The notes: generated by a model not told the origin, from the letters alone. A DNA stretch of 64,000 nucleotides from Ruminococcus bromii (GCF_002834235.1 NZ_NNBY01000026.1:1-64000), one strand, 5' to 3'; shown: positions 17,231 through 25,804, numbered from the stretch's first letter. Program-made: numbers and translations.

Positions 17231-17374
17231 TTATTCCCACTCCTAAGTACAAAACAGACTTTAACTGTTTTTGCTTAGGAATTTTGACTTGATTTGCTTT
17301 AATTTGGTACAGATTATCTCAATTCTACGAGGTATTTCTGCTTTTGCTATCAAATAGCTATCACTTGGATGCTA

Positions 17375-19591
17375 TCAAGCATTAGCCATCATCATATCAT
17401 AATGTGCTTTATGGTCCATTTTAATAAAAATCTCCTTAAACACCTGTTTATAGCGTTCTACAGAATCCGTATAACTATCAATATACAAATCGTCTGGAAT
17501 GGAATGAGAACCATCGTTAATCCAGCTAATCAACGAACGGCATATCATCTGGTCTTCTGTAGTATCAAAGGAGTTTACTATCGTTTCATCAACATTTTTA
17601 CCTAATATATTGAAATAGTTTTCAATGATTCTTCTCATAATATTTTGAGTTGTAACTAACGAAGCATTTGTATTTGTTTTCAATTCTTGCCACAGAAGTT
17701 CATACGATGTTTTTATGGGGTTGTTTTTTTCAAATGCCCTTATTGTTGAAATGTTATTATCCTTGCTAATAATCCAATAATACACATCATTTAATGCTTT
17801 TGTTCTCCCATCCACAAACGAAGCTTCCTTATGAAAAAATACATTATGAGTAAGTATAAAAATTTGCTCAACATCTGAATTTCCGTCACGGATATCTTCT
17901 TTAATCAGTGATTTCACCATTGAGCTTACTATGTATAGTACAGTACTATCAAGGCTACAAATTGGGTCATCCAAAACTAACACCTTTTTTGAGGATACTT
18001 TAGAAGCGTCCATTGATCCTTTGGCAAACTGTAAAAAATATAGAAACGAGATAAAAGTTTCTTCGCCTTCGCTCAAAGTATTTGTAGCGAGCGTTCCATC
18101 CATTCGTTGAATTTGATATGAGTTCTCTTTTGTTGGCGATGGAACAATTTGAAAATTGGTAAACCCATAGGCTTTCAAAGAACGGTTAATTTCGTCTACC
18201 GTAGGTTGAACACTTGTAATGTTTTTTCCGGCTACGAATATTTTATTTTCTATATCATCTAACAGTTCCTTACACTGGGTGATGCCTTTTTGTATTCCGG
18301 ATTTTGCTTTTTCAAAGCTTGACAAATCATTAATATATCCACTTATCAACGCTTCTTGTTCATCCATTAAATATTCCCAAACATCATCAATCAAAGTTGT
18401 TTTCTCATTATTATAGTTATCAACCATTGTGTTGTGTTTGATAATATTACTATTAGCGACTGATATCATATCGATTAAATCATTAACTTTTGATCTGCTA
18501 TCGGGTATGTCTATTTTTTTACCAACTTCTTTTTCTTTAGCTGACATCACCGTTATTGTACTTAAAAACAGCGATTTTAATGCATCTAATAATGTTTTAT
18601 ATTTCTGAGTATCTAAATTTCCTATACTTGTTGCAATATCGTTTGATACAACACTTGATAATTGAGAAATCAATAAGTCAGAAATAGATTTATACTTTTC
18701 AATTATATTTTTTATATGTTCTATATTTTTTTCGTATTCTCCACTAAAAAAATCATTTAATTGTACTTCAAAATCTGCTGTAATGGTTTTTTGTTGACAA
18801 AAAGGACATACACCGTCTTCGCTAATATACGTGCGCCCTTTATTAACCCAATCTGCATTGTCAAGAAAGTCAATAAGCCTAGAAATAGGGACATCCTTAT
18901 TTCCAACAATTACTTTTTCCCAGATTAAATCTTTCTCTATAGTCTCAAGTTCAGATATTAAATGCGAAACAGATATATCAATAGTATTACATTTTTCTGG
19001 TTTGTTTGAAAATAGGATGTCATAACGCTTTTTTAAGGACTCTCTTGTTTCATTTGAAAAATGGGATTTTTTATATCTCTTGATAACTTCGTCTCGAAAC
19101 TTTTCTTTGTTGCCTCTTAATCCACTAAATACTTCTTGAAAATAAATCTCATTTTGTTTAAGAATGACATTCCAAACAGTATCCTTAAATTTATCTTTAT
19201 GAGATTGCTCTTCATCTTTTTTCTTGTTTAAGCTATTTGTTCTTCTAACATAGTCCTCTTTCTTTATATCTCGCTCTTTTTTCATTTTATCAAGAGCTTC
19301 GATTTCCTCGATTGTTGCCTCACCTAAAGTAAACACACCGGCGATATTTTCTTTGAAATGACGAGCTCGAAAATCTCGATTATAAACAACAATATCTGTA
19401 GGCGTATCATTTTCCCAATTTATCTTGCAAGATGCATACTGAGGAGCAGTTTGATTATGTAAAAAATTACTGATTGTAGATTTGCCACTACCATTAGGCC
19501 CATAAAAGAAATTGACCTTTTGACAATTTTCTATAATAGCTCCATCAGCAGGATATGTTGCACAATTTTTCATAATAATAGATTTAATCAT
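17375..19591 (-). CDS. AAA_13 / RloC-like ATPase, candidate anticodon nuclease
   Basis: A 738-aa SMC-like ABC ATPase. Walker A is FFYGPNGSGKSTIS (about residues 30-43). A coiled coil is broken by CPFC near residue 262, like the zinc hook of RloC. The ABC signature TLSEGEETFISFLYF and Walker B KKVLVLDDPICSLDS follow. The C-terminus has R-x3-E (MRRIIEN, Arg near 652 and Glu near 656) and a distal His in INDGSHSI (near 695). This spacing resembles the Arg-Glu-His triad of PrrC/RloC tRNA anticodon nucleases. It is divergent from a type II restriction module. Such proteins block phage growth by cutting tRNA when the host is disturbed. The ATPase assignment is firm; the nuclease role is inferred. 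Confidence 0.7.
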   Translation of the reverse strand: MIKSIIMKNCATYPADGAIIENCQKVNFFYGPNGSGKSTISNFLHNQTAPQYASCKINWENDTPTDIVVYNRDFRARHFKENIAGVFTLGEATIEEIEALDKMKKERDIKKEDYVRRTNSLNKKKDEEQSHKDKFKDTVWNVILKQNEIYFQEVFSGLRGNKEKFRDEVIKRYKKSHFSNETRESLKKRYDILFSNKPEKCNTIDISVSHLISELETIEKDLIWEKVIVGNKDVPISRLIDFLDNADWVNKGRTYISEDGVCPFCQQKTITADFEVQLNDFFSGEYEKNIEHIKNIIEKYKSISDLLISQLSSVVSNDIATSIGNLDTQKYKTLLDALKSLFLSTITVMSAKEKEVGKKIDIPDSRSKVNDLIDMISVANSNIIKHNTMVDNYNNEKTTLIDDVWEYLMDEQEALISGYINDLSSFEKAKSGIQKGITQCKELLDDIENKIFVAGKNITSVQPTVDEINRSLKAYGFTNFQIVPSPTKENSYQIQRMDGTLATNTLSEGEETFISFLYFLQFAKGSMDASKVSSKKVLVLDDPICSLDSTVLYIVSSMVKSLIKEDIRDGNSDVEQIFILTHNVFFHKEASFVDGRTKALNDVYYWIISKDNNISTIRAFEKNNPIKTSYELLWQELKTNTNASLVTTQNIMRRIIENYFNILGKNVDETIVNSFDTTEDQMICRSLISWINDGSHSIPDDLYIDSYTDSVERYKQVFKEIFIKMDHKAHYDMMMANA

Positions 19592-19677
19592 AAATCGGAC
19601 CTCTTTTCAGATACTCATTGTATGTAGACTTTTTGTATTCATTTTGATTATACTATAAAATATGGAGGATTGCAACT

Positions 19678-19899
19678 ATGGATATTATAAAAGTATTTGG
19701 TGATAACCTAAAAAAGTATCGTACAGCTATGGGAATATCTCAAGAAGCATTCGCTGAAAAGTGTGGTATGCACCGAACTTATATTAGTGCTATCGAGTGT
19801 TACCGCCGTAGCATTTCGCTTGAAAATATACAGCGTATAGCTGATGCACTTGAAATTGATACCTATAAACTGTTTTTGGAGGGTAAAAATGAACAGTAA
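19678..19899 (+). CDS. HTH (Cro/C1) regulator, restriction-modification C-protein-like
   Basis: A 73-aa XRE-type DNA-binding protein made almost entirely of one helix-turn-helix (LKKYRTAMGISQEAFAEKCG, then RTYISAIECYRRSISLENI). Its size and its overlap by 11 bases with the downstream endonuclease gene match the controller (C) proteins that delay endonuclease expression in type II systems. ATG 19678 is preceded by TGGAGG. The 86-base gap to the divergent ATPase gene holds AT-rich promoter sequence, but I could not pick out clear C-boxes. Confidence 0.75.
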   Translation: MDIIKVFGDNLKKYRTAMGISQEAFAEKCGMHRTYISAIECYRRSISLENIQRIADALEIDTYKLFLEGKNEQ

Positions 19900-20770
19900 A
19901 GAAGTTTTATCTCTAGCTAAAGAGAAACTTACATCGTTAGATAGCAATTTAATTGATGTATTAGATATCACTCGTCCTATTAGTGTTGAGTATGCAAAAC
20001 AATTAGCAAAGGTAATTTCAAAGTTATCACCGTTATTAGGCAATATGATTGAATTTTCTACAGTTGATTTACTTAATCAGTCTAACTGGTCAAATAGTGG
20101 AAAATGGATACGTCAGGATCCGGGTTTTCCCGATGCATTATTCAAAAGTGAAACGGTCACTCCGAATCCTGGAATTGAAATTAAAGCGTGGTTTCCATTT
20201 GCCACAGAAATAACCGCCCGTTTCAAAGATAGTGTCACCATATTTGAAAATGACAATATAGACATGGCGTTAATTGCTTGGCTCCCAGAACACGTAATTT
20301 GGGGGAAACCTAAAATAATTGATGTTCTTGTTGTAAGTGGAAAAAGTGTTGCTGAAGCAAGAGATTTGCATTATCATAAACCTCCAGAATATCTTGTTTT
20401 TGAGCCTGAAGATACTACTTCACGAACTGCTAATTTGCAACAAACAAACACCAATGGATATAAGTTACAAGAAGATAAATGTGACCCTGTTGCTGCTGCA
20501 GCTGTTGTAGCGTCTTGGGGACCAAATGGAAAGACTTATGATCCTAGTCCCAATTATCAACGTCTATTACGCTCTCTTTATGCCGATTATGTATATAGAC
20601 TTGACACTAATTATGCAAAAATAGACCGTATAGAACACGCTGAAATTGAGGCTTTTAAGTTGCGCGTATTGGAAACAGCTTTTAACGGGAAAACCATTCG
20701 AGAATGGGGTAATATACTTTCATCTAAAAACGAAAGAGAGCTGGAGAGCGCTTTAGAAACAATTCTGTAA
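19889..20770 (+). CDS. type II restriction endonuclease (PD-(D/E)XK)
   Basis: A 293-aa protein with a likely PD-(D/E)XK core: GFPDALF (Pro81-Asp82), then GIEIKAWFPF (Glu97-x-Lys99). It lies between a C-protein-like regulator and a convergent DNA methyltransferase, which it overlaps by 18 bases at the 3' ends. Start ATG 19889 follows TTGGAGGG. The remainder (residues 120-290) is unassigned and probably carries specificity and dimer contacts. The recognition sequence cannot be read from the sequence. Confidence rests on context plus the catalytic motif. Confidence 0.75.
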   Translation: MNSKEVLSLAKEKLTSLDSNLIDVLDITRPISVEYAKQLAKVISKLSPLLGNMIEFSTVDLLNQSNWSNSGKWIRQDPGFPDALFKSETVTPNPGIEIKAWFPFATEITARFKDSVTIFENDNIDMALIAWLPEHVIWGKPKIIDVLVVSGKSVAEARDLHYHKPPEYLVFEPEDTTSRTANLQQTNTNGYKLQEDKCDPVAAAAVVASWGPNGKTYDPSPNYQRLLRSLYADYVYRLDTNYAKIDRIEHAEIEAFKLRVLETAFNGKTIREWGNILSSKNERELESALETIL

Positions 20771-21736
20771 TGCTTGGGTTACACGCTTTTCTGCGATGCT
20801 AAATACATAACTATTAATCTCGGCACAATAACATATACGGTTTAATTCTATTGCCGCTATTGCTGTTGTGCATAAGCCTGCAAATGGATCCCAAACGACA
20901 TCAGTTTCATCTGAGGTCATTTCAATTATCTGCTTAATTAGCTTTAATGGTTTTTGATTTAAGTGTATAGCTTTTTGGCCAAATTTTAATCGTTCGTTAT
21001 TACGTAGTTGCGGAACTTGCCATACATTTGTGACTCCTATAGGACAGTAAAATTTAGCACGAAGTTGTTTCCATTCGTTATATGTTATAGGTTTAGTTCC
21101 GTTAATGGAAAAGTAAGGCTTTCCACTTTCACTACCATTTTCATTAGCATACAAAGCAATTTTTTCAAATGCGTCAGCAGGAGGCATATACCATAGATGA
21201 CATTTAGTGAAGTACTTCCTAGTTGCCGCATTTTTTACACCACAAGCTTCATTGGCTTTTGAAAATGGCAATCCTGTTCTAGCCCATTCGTATCTAAGCC
21301 ATTCTTTCATTGAGAGTAATTGTCCATTAACTTTAAATTCTGGTTTTCTTACATATTGAGCACATACCTCCGTTACTACTGGCAAATGTCGAATAGTTTT
21401 TGTGTTAGTATTACCGGCAACGTGGCTCATACCTTTATCCCATACGCAACACGAAACATAAGTCCAACCATATTTTTCCAAAATCGGATGGACGTTAGCC
21501 CAACCAACTTCTGTATTCCAAAACCAAAGTGTTGTGATTGGACTTGACAGTTCGCTCCATTTTTTGATATGAGGTTCATACCAATCCGCAAGTTCGCTTG
21601 CAGAAAGTAAATCGCCAGGGTACCCATTTATGCCATATGGGCCGTCACTAATTATTATCGTTGGCGATTTCCATTTATCATAAACATTTATTGCATCATC
21701 ACAAACGAGATGAATATTTCTATTAAGATTTATCAC
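20753..21736 (-). CDS. DNA methyltransferase (N6-adenine or N4-cytosine)
   Basis: A 327-aa amino-methyltransferase. The catalytic motif IV comes first (IISDGPYGINGYPGDL, residues 28-43, a DPPY variant with Gly in the second position). The AdoMet-binding motif I comes last (VVWDPFAGLCTTAIAAIEL, near residue 285), after QKAIHLNQKPLKLIKQII. This permuted order is that of beta-class methyltransferases. It protects host DNA from the convergent endonuclease. A small HTH gene ends 2 bases upstream, and the pair is driven by the promoter at 21975-22003. Confidence 0.85.
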   Translation of the reverse strand: MINLNRNIHLVCDDAINVYDKWKSPTIIISDGPYGINGYPGDLLSASELADWYEPHIKKWSELSSPITTLWFWNTEVGWANVHPILEKYGWTYVSCCVWDKGMSHVAGNTNTKTIRHLPVVTEVCAQYVRKPEFKVNGQLLSMKEWLRYEWARTGLPFSKANEACGVKNAATRKYFTKCHLWYMPPADAFEKIALYANENGSESGKPYFSINGTKPITYNEWKQLRAKFYCPIGVTNVWQVPQLRNNERLKFGQKAIHLNQKPLKLIKQIIEMTSDETDVVWDPFAGLCTTAIAAIELNRICYCAEINSYVFSIAEKRVTQALQNCF

Positions 21737-21738
21737 AA

Positions 21739-21945
21739 TTATTTCTCCTCGACAAACTCCATAATATTTTCAATGCGACACTCCAAGGCTACACATATTT
21801 TTTCTAAAGAGTCAACAGATACAGGCTCGTTTTTCCCTAATTTTGCTAAAACATTACTGCTTATTCCACATAACTGTTTTAAATCGGTTCGTTTAAGCTT
21901 TTTATCTATTAGAAGTTTCCAAAGATTATCATAACAAACAGCCAT
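21739..21945 (-). CDS. small HTH regulator co-transcribed with the methyltransferase
   Basis: A 68-aa Cro/C1-type helix-turn-helix protein (LLIDKKLKRTDLKQLCGISS, then VLAKLGKNEPVSVDSLEKIC). It directly precedes the methyltransferase gene on the same transcript. Inverted TCACGA/TCGTGA sequences flank its promoter, so autoregulation and control of methyltransferase level are likely. A restriction module with one regulator on each arm is less common than a single C-protein. ATG 21945 follows GGAGGTCATCAA. Confidence 0.75.
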   Translation of the reverse strand: MAVCYDNLWKLLIDKKLKRTDLKQLCGISSNVLAKLGKNEPVSVDSLEKICVALECRIENIMEFVEEK

Positions 21946-21974
21946 TTGATGACCTCCACAAATTGATGTTTCTA

Positions 21975-22014
21975 ATTATATACCAAAAATCACGATATGT
22001 CAACTTATAGTAAC
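21975..22014 (-). promoter_or_regulatory. methyltransferase operon promoter with inverted repeat operator
   Basis: On the minus strand TTGACA (21998-22003), a 17-base spacer and TATAAT (21975-21980) form a perfect consensus promoter. TCGTGA lies in the spacer and its complement TCACGA lies upstream of the -35, making an inverted repeat across the -35 box. A small HTH protein bound there would repress. Confidence 0.75.
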
Positions 22015-22033
22015 TATTTCGTGACTTATAAAC

Positions 22034-22084
22034 AAATAAAAAAACACCGAGTGCAACTCATTATAAGAGCTACACTCGGCGTGA
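22034..22084 (-). terminator. terminator after the first tnpV
   Basis: ACACCGAGTG...CTC pairs with GAG...CACTCGGCGT around a 7-base loop. On the minus strand it is followed by TTTTTTTATTTG. It lies directly after the TnpV stop at 22088. Confidence 0.85.
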
Positions 22085-22087
22085 TTT

Positions 22088-22465
22088 TTAACCGTAGATT
22101 AAATATAAATTTACAATTTCTGTCGCCCTATTCCGAATATTATTCATCTTCTGCACCCAGAGCATCATATCGGTTGATTTGAGTTCCTCGGTCACATTTT
22201 CCTTTTCGGCTAAGTCTTTTACAAGCCGAGAAAAAAGGTCTTGAGCCTGCTGTTCAATATCTACAAGATATGAATTGAGCTTACCGCTTGTCAGCAAATT
22301 GTAGTAACGTACCTTATGGTGTTGCTTCAAATATCGTTTATGCCTCATTCCCCAAACGCCGATATTCGCTTCCTTTTCTTCTTCCACCGGTAATAAATCG
22401 GGCAACATATAGTCGCTCACCTGCGTATAAGTACCGCCTGTTTGTTCAAAAATTGTGTTTGCCAT
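22088..22465 (-). CDS. TnpV-family transposon protein
   Basis: A 125-aa protein of the TnpV family first seen in Tn4451. Recognisable landmarks are YMLPDLLPVEEE, then RHKRYLKQHHKVRYYNLLTSGKL and MMLWVQKMNNIRNRATEIVN. The family's function is unknown. ATG 22465 follows TTGGAGG. It is the last gene of the mobilizable element. Two further TnpV copies occur in this window, at 45974 and 55110, each in a different element. Confidence 0.85.
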   Translation of the reverse strand: MANTIFEQTGGTYTQVSDYMLPDLLPVEEEKEANIGVWGMRHKRYLKQHHKVRYYNLLTSGKLNSYLVDIEQQAQDLFSRLVKDLAEKENVTEELKSTDMMLWVQKMNNIRNRATEIVNLYLIYG

Positions 22466-22489
22466 TTTGTTTTACCTCCAAAAATTTAT

Positions 22490-23650
22490 TTATCTTGAGC
22501 GTGGATTTTCACGCTTGCGACCTTTGATATTTCTTGCCTGTTCAAGCAACTCATTAATTTCCTTATGCCCGAACACCTTACGCAAAAGCTTGTAATCCTT
22601 GACCTCTGAACGTAAATTTTCGTTTTCGCTTTTCAGCTTACTGTTGATTTTAGCCAGCATTTCGTTCTCACGATATAGGTTGCCGTTCGTGATATTTAAT
22701 CTATGGTAACTGTCCCAACCCTCAAAGCAACGAGCCAATGCCGTCTTGATTAACGCTTTTAATTTTTGAATAAGCGGCTCTGCAATTTTAGTTTTATATG
22801 CTTTTACAGACATAAAACCTTGCGGCTCGGACAGTTGATATTCGGGTGCATTATCAAGCATTTCTTCTACATTTCTTAAGTTTTCCAAACCATCATCATA
22901 GTTTAACACTCGCTCGGATAACACATTGAATTCAGTCTTTTTTTCTTCGATTTTAGCACCTAACTGTTCAAGTTCCGTCGCTCGCTCTTGCTTTTTATAA
23001 TCAAGAACAGACAAATGTTTTTCGTGCGAGCCTTTATGTTCCCACTCAATTCCGTGCCGTTCCATTACGAAAGCTAAAGCGGACTTTTCTACGCTTACCC
23101 ATTGATTCCACTCGGTATCTCCACGAGTTCCGCCCTTGAAACCTTGTGCGGCTAACGCTTTTTTGAGACTTACTCTCGTATCAAGTCCACGCTTGCTTCC
23201 GGTTGTGAACGGAACAAAATCAATATGCAAATGGGGCGTCGCCTCGTCCATATGCAGATGAGCAGAGAACACTTTTAGGTTGGGATTTCGCTCTTGAAAT
23301 CCACGGTAATACTCATCTAAAACCTGCCGTGCAAGCTGTCCGTTTTCGCTTTCGGCACTCATATTTTCCTTATCGCCAATCTGCAAAATCAGTTCGTGAA
23401 ACGGTTTTTCTTGCTTAGAATTTCTGATTTTTTCATAGTAATTTTCTATTCTACGGTCGGCTCTTGTCTGTTTTTCGTTGTATCTTTTTAGCGCTTCATC
23501 AAACAATTCGTGATAGATTTTCTTTATCGGCTCGTTACAGTAATCAATATTCAAATGCGTTCTGCTACCATCAACATTTTCCGCCTTGAACTTGCGGCTG
23601 TTATGATTGACCGAGCCTTTACCCACCATTGCGCTTATCGTTCTTTGCAT
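22490..23650 (-). CDS. Mob/Pre-type relaxase
   Basis: A 386-aa plasmid-mobilization relaxase of the Mob_Pre (MOBV) family that nicks its own oriT to start transfer by a helper conjugative element. The metal-binding motif HLHMDEATPHLHIDFVPF is intact near residues 145-165. An N-terminal NHNSRKFKAEN segment matches the family. A long coiled coil fills the C-terminal half (residues 230-386). The start ATG 23650 follows GGAGGTG. A longer frame to 23818 would cover the putative oriT and is not used. Confidence 0.85.
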   Translation of the reverse strand: MQRTISAMVGKGSVNHNSRKFKAENVDGSRTHLNIDYCNEPIKKIYHELFDEALKRYNEKQTRADRRIENYYEKIRNSKQEKPFHELILQIGDKENMSAESENGQLARQVLDEYYRGFQERNPNLKVFSAHLHMDEATPHLHIDFVPFTTGSKRGLDTRVSLKKALAAQGFKGGTRGDTEWNQWVSVEKSALAFVMERHGIEWEHKGSHEKHLSVLDYKKQERATELEQLGAKIEEKKTEFNVLSERVLNYDDGLENLRNVEEMLDNAPEYQLSEPQGFMSVKAYKTKIAEPLIQKLKALIKTALARCFEGWDSYHRLNITNGNLYRENEMLAKINSKLKSENENLRSEVKDYKLLRKVFGHKEINELLEQARNIKGRKRENPRSR

Positions 23651-23693
23651 TATATACACCTCCAATCTCATAAACTTGCTCGTCCTCGGTTCT

Positions 23694-23800
23694 GTTACTC
23701 TTGTCAAGAGTAACGCAAAAGCACTTTTGTCAGCGGAGCTATCAAAAATGCAACCTGCAAGCAGGTTTTGCGCTCCCTGAGAGGCAAAGAGCTGCCTTTG
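23694..23800. promoter_or_regulatory. putative oriT region
   Basis: Immediately upstream of the relaxase gene lie three inverted repeats: a perfect 21-bp palindrome (23694-23714, arms GTTACTCTT), CAAAAGCACTTTTG (23716-23729) and GCAACCTGC/GCAGGTT (23750-23767). Mob/Pre relaxases cut at hairpins just upstream of their own gene, which fits. The 23801-23898 stretch holds nothing further that I recognise. Confidence 0.5.
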
Positions 23801-23898
23801 AAAAGGCACTCTCTGCACACTCCGCTAAACTTTATCTGTGTCGGTCTGTGTCGATAGTGACGGTGATTTTGTCACCGCCTAAAACAGCGACACAACCG

Positions 23899-25050
23899 TC
23901 ACACATCGTCACGCTGTTCATAAGTCAAACTAACTTTACGCCCATCGTGACAGCGTTTGTTTTGATAACTTATTCCATACTCGTTAAACAAACGCCCTGC
24001 GTTGATATTCAACTTCATAGTCAGTGCGTTTGCTTTCATATTAATGCCGAGAAATTCAACAAGTTCCGTCGGACTGCCATACCATTCGGGGTTTTCATTT
24101 GTAATTTTGCTGGCTATATTTTCAAGCAATGGTTCAGGTGGTAACTTCCAAAGTTCTGTTTCAGCTCTCTCAAGTTCCCACACAAGGGTTTCGGGATTAC
24201 GATTGAGATAAATCTTTTGGTCCGGTTGGTCTCTGCCTGAAACTTCAAGCGTTGCCGAATTGCTTGTACGCTTTTCTTTCCGTAAAATAAAGCCACCGTC
24301 AGCGGCACCAAGCAATCCGTTTGTACCCGAAATCATATCAAACTTGTCATCGGAGTTTTGCTTTCTTGTATGGTGAACAAGCAGCAAGCATATTCCATAA
24401 TTATCCGCAAACTTTTTGAGTCTTGTGATAATCTCATAATCGTTTGCGTAGCTGTAATTATCCCCGCCGACTTCACGCACCTTTTGAAGTGTGTCTACGA
24501 TAATCAATCTTGTATCTGAGTGTTCTGCCATAAATCTTGTAAGCTGTTCGTCAAGTCCATTTCCAAGTTGACCTGCCGAAACAGAAAAGTACAAATTGTC
24601 TGTACTCTCCGTTCCAAACATTCTGTATAATCTTTCTTGCAATCTGTGGTAGTCGTCTTCGAGAGCAAGGTACAAAACAGTTCCTTTTCTCACATCAAAA
24701 TTCCAAAGCTGTGTGCCTGTGCTGATGTGATATGCAAGCTGTGCCATAAGAAAACTTTTGCCGAGCTTCGGTGCTCCTGCAAAAATATATGTTCCGGGGT
24801 AAAGCAAGCCGTCAATCAATGGCGGTTTGCTTTGATACACCGTGTTATATAACTCACGCATAGAAATCGTTTTCAAATGTGATGGATCGAGCTGTTGCAA
24901 AAATTCTTTTTGCATTTCCTCAAGATAATCATCTAAGCTCTTGCCTTTCTCATTAAAATCGGTTATACTGTTATTAGTTTGTTTTATGATTGACTGCTCT
25001 GTATCTGCGCCAACAGATACAATCGGAGTAGTCATTTTTTTATTTTCCAT
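23899..25050 (-). CDS. RecA-like AAA_25 ATPase (RepA-type helicase)
   Basis: A 383-aa cytoplasmic ATPase. The AAA_25/RepA-type core shows Walker A FAGAPKLGKSFLMAQLAYHI (near residues 90-109), ALEDDYHRLQERLYRMF, and Walker B RLIIVDTLQKVREV followed by LLLVHHTRK. These proteins are hexameric helicase-type ATPases used in replication of plasmids and mobilizable elements. The C-terminal 80 residues (WYGSPTELVEFLGINMKANAL) resemble a winged helix. ATG 25050 follows AAAGGAGATG and overlaps the stop region of the MobC-like gene. TnpY at 57095 belongs to the same superfamily. Confidence 0.78.
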   Translation of the reverse strand: MENKKMTTPIVSVGADTEQSIIKQTNNSITDFNEKGKSLDDYLEEMQKEFLQQLDPSHLKTISMRELYNTVYQSKPPLIDGLLYPGTYIFAGAPKLGKSFLMAQLAYHISTGTQLWNFDVRKGTVLYLALEDDYHRLQERLYRMFGTESTDNLYFSVSAGQLGNGLDEQLTRFMAEHSDTRLIIVDTLQKVREVGGDNYSYANDYEIITRLKKFADNYGICLLLVHHTRKQNSDDKFDMISGTNGLLGAADGGFILRKEKRTSNSATLEVSGRDQPDQKIYLNRNPETLVWELERAETELWKLPPEPLLENIASKITNENPEWYGSPTELVEFLGINMKANALTMKLNINAGRLFNEYGISYQNKRCHDGRKVSLTYEQRDDV

Positions 25051-25051
25051 T

Positions 25052-25375
25052 TTAATCATCTCCTTTCAGTCCGCCGAAAATATCTGCAATCATTTTGATT
25101 AAGTCAAGTAATTCGTCATTGACTTCACCGCCGTTTTCAATCCTTTGTAATTCCGTAAGTACATCTGCAAGATTATTACGCAAAGCCTTATATACTCTCG
25201 GATTGCCTTGAACGATTACTTCTCGGTGCGTTAATCTTCGTGTTATATAGTCCTGTTTTGTCAAACCCGAAAGCTGAACATAGCGTTCAATCTGTTTCCA
25301 CTCCTCTGGTGAAACCCTAAATGTTACCGTTTTGTTTCGCCATCGGTTGTGTTCATCTCTGTTTTTTAGCGACAT
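25052..25375 (-). CDS. MobC-like relaxosome protein
   Basis: A 107-aa protein starting MSLKNRDEHNRWRNKTVTFR, with a ribbon-helix-helix-like N-terminus (VTFRVSPEEWKQIERYVQLSG, then KQDYITRRL) and a helical C-terminus. Such proteins bind oriT and help the relaxase. It lies in the operon between the integrase and the ATPase. ATG 25375 follows GAAGGAGAG; that ribosome site is inside the end of the integrase gene. Confidence 0.7.
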   Translation of the reverse strand: MSLKNRDEHNRWRNKTVTFRVSPEEWKQIERYVQLSGLTKQDYITRRLTHREVIVQGNPRVYKALRNNLADVLTELQRIENGGEVNDELLDLIKMIADIFGGLKGDD

Positions 25376-25376
25376 A

Positions 25377-25546
25377 TTACTTTCTCTCCTTCCATAATTC
25401 ATCAAGTGTGTTTGCCATTTCGTTTTGTTTCGATGGATATATGTGTGTATATCTGTCGGTAATTTCCACGGTTTCGTGACCTACTCTATCAGCAATAGCG
25501 GCGGCTTGATAGCCTTGATTTATTAAAAGCGAAACATGCGAATGCC
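25377..25546 (-). pseudogene. tyrosine integrase, C-terminal fragment
   Basis: The minus strand encodes HSHVSLLINQGYQAAAIADR, then VGHETVEITDRYTHIYPSKQ and a short tail to the stop at 25377. These are the last conserved boxes of a tyrosine recombinase (the second His of HxxR context, GH, and the catalytic Tyr in RYTHI). The preceding Arg and all upstream sequence are absent: the frame reaches a stop at once beyond GGCAT. The break at about 25546 coincides with the change to the GC-rich conjugative element. Confidence 0.8.
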
Positions 25547-25734
25547 CTTACGGTATAATTACGACAAACCGGAAAATCCCCGTATATCAAGGGTTTTCGG
25601 TTATCTGGCAAGGTTTTTCATCCTTTTCCAAACCGAAAAATCGAGCCGCGAAGTAGTTATATCGTAGGGGGTGTTATAGTAACGACAAAAATAAAATATC
25701 GTTTGGGCGGGCTGTCAGCCCGTCCAAGAAATCA
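25547..25734. other. left end region of the conjugative element
   Basis: No gene. Repeats of ACGACAAA occur (25560s and 25682). AACCGgAAAAtCCC (25573 on) is complementary to GGGTTTTCGGTT (25600 on), and AACCGAAAAATC recurs near 25639. A GGGCGGGCT/AGCCCGTCC hairpin follows at about 25705-25725. These could be recombinase and transfer-protein binding sites at the element end. Confidence 0.4.
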
Positions 25735-25770
25735 GGACATTTCCTCTGCAAAGAAGAAATGTCCTTTTTT
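25735..25770 (+). terminator. intrinsic terminator in the parB leader
   Basis: GGACATTTC pairs with GAAATGTCC around a 12-base loop, followed by TTTTTT. It lies 35 bases before the parB start. It may shield the element from outside transcription or act as an attenuator. Confidence 0.75.
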
Positions 25771-25804
25771 GTACCCAAAATCAGATGCCGACAGGAGGAA
25801 CACA

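Larger units (their letters stand above)
22034..25546 (-). mobile_element. mobilizable element remnant (int-mobC-rep-mob-tnpV)
   Basis: A leftward gene set typical of Firmicutes mobilizable elements: tyrosine integrase (truncated), ribbon-helix-helix MobC-like protein, RecA-like ATPase, Mob/Pre relaxase and TnpV, ending in a terminator. It is about 40% GC. Its integrase is cut at 25546, where the conjugative element begins. Its true left end could not be defined. Confidence 0.65.

Noticed and set aside
16052..17242. 12-bp direct repeat TTATTCCCACTC at 16052 and 17231, resembling an attachment-site duplication at a gene ending in Glu-Trp-Glu-stop
   Set aside because: Pairs of 12-base repeats are expected by chance in a 64-kb window, the repeat does not extend, and no integrase gene lies between. 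The only support is that one copy ends a truncated NUDIX frame.
17340..17385. Three GCTATCA repeats downstream of the ATPase gene
   Set aside because: Too short and irregular to be more than local sequence similarity.
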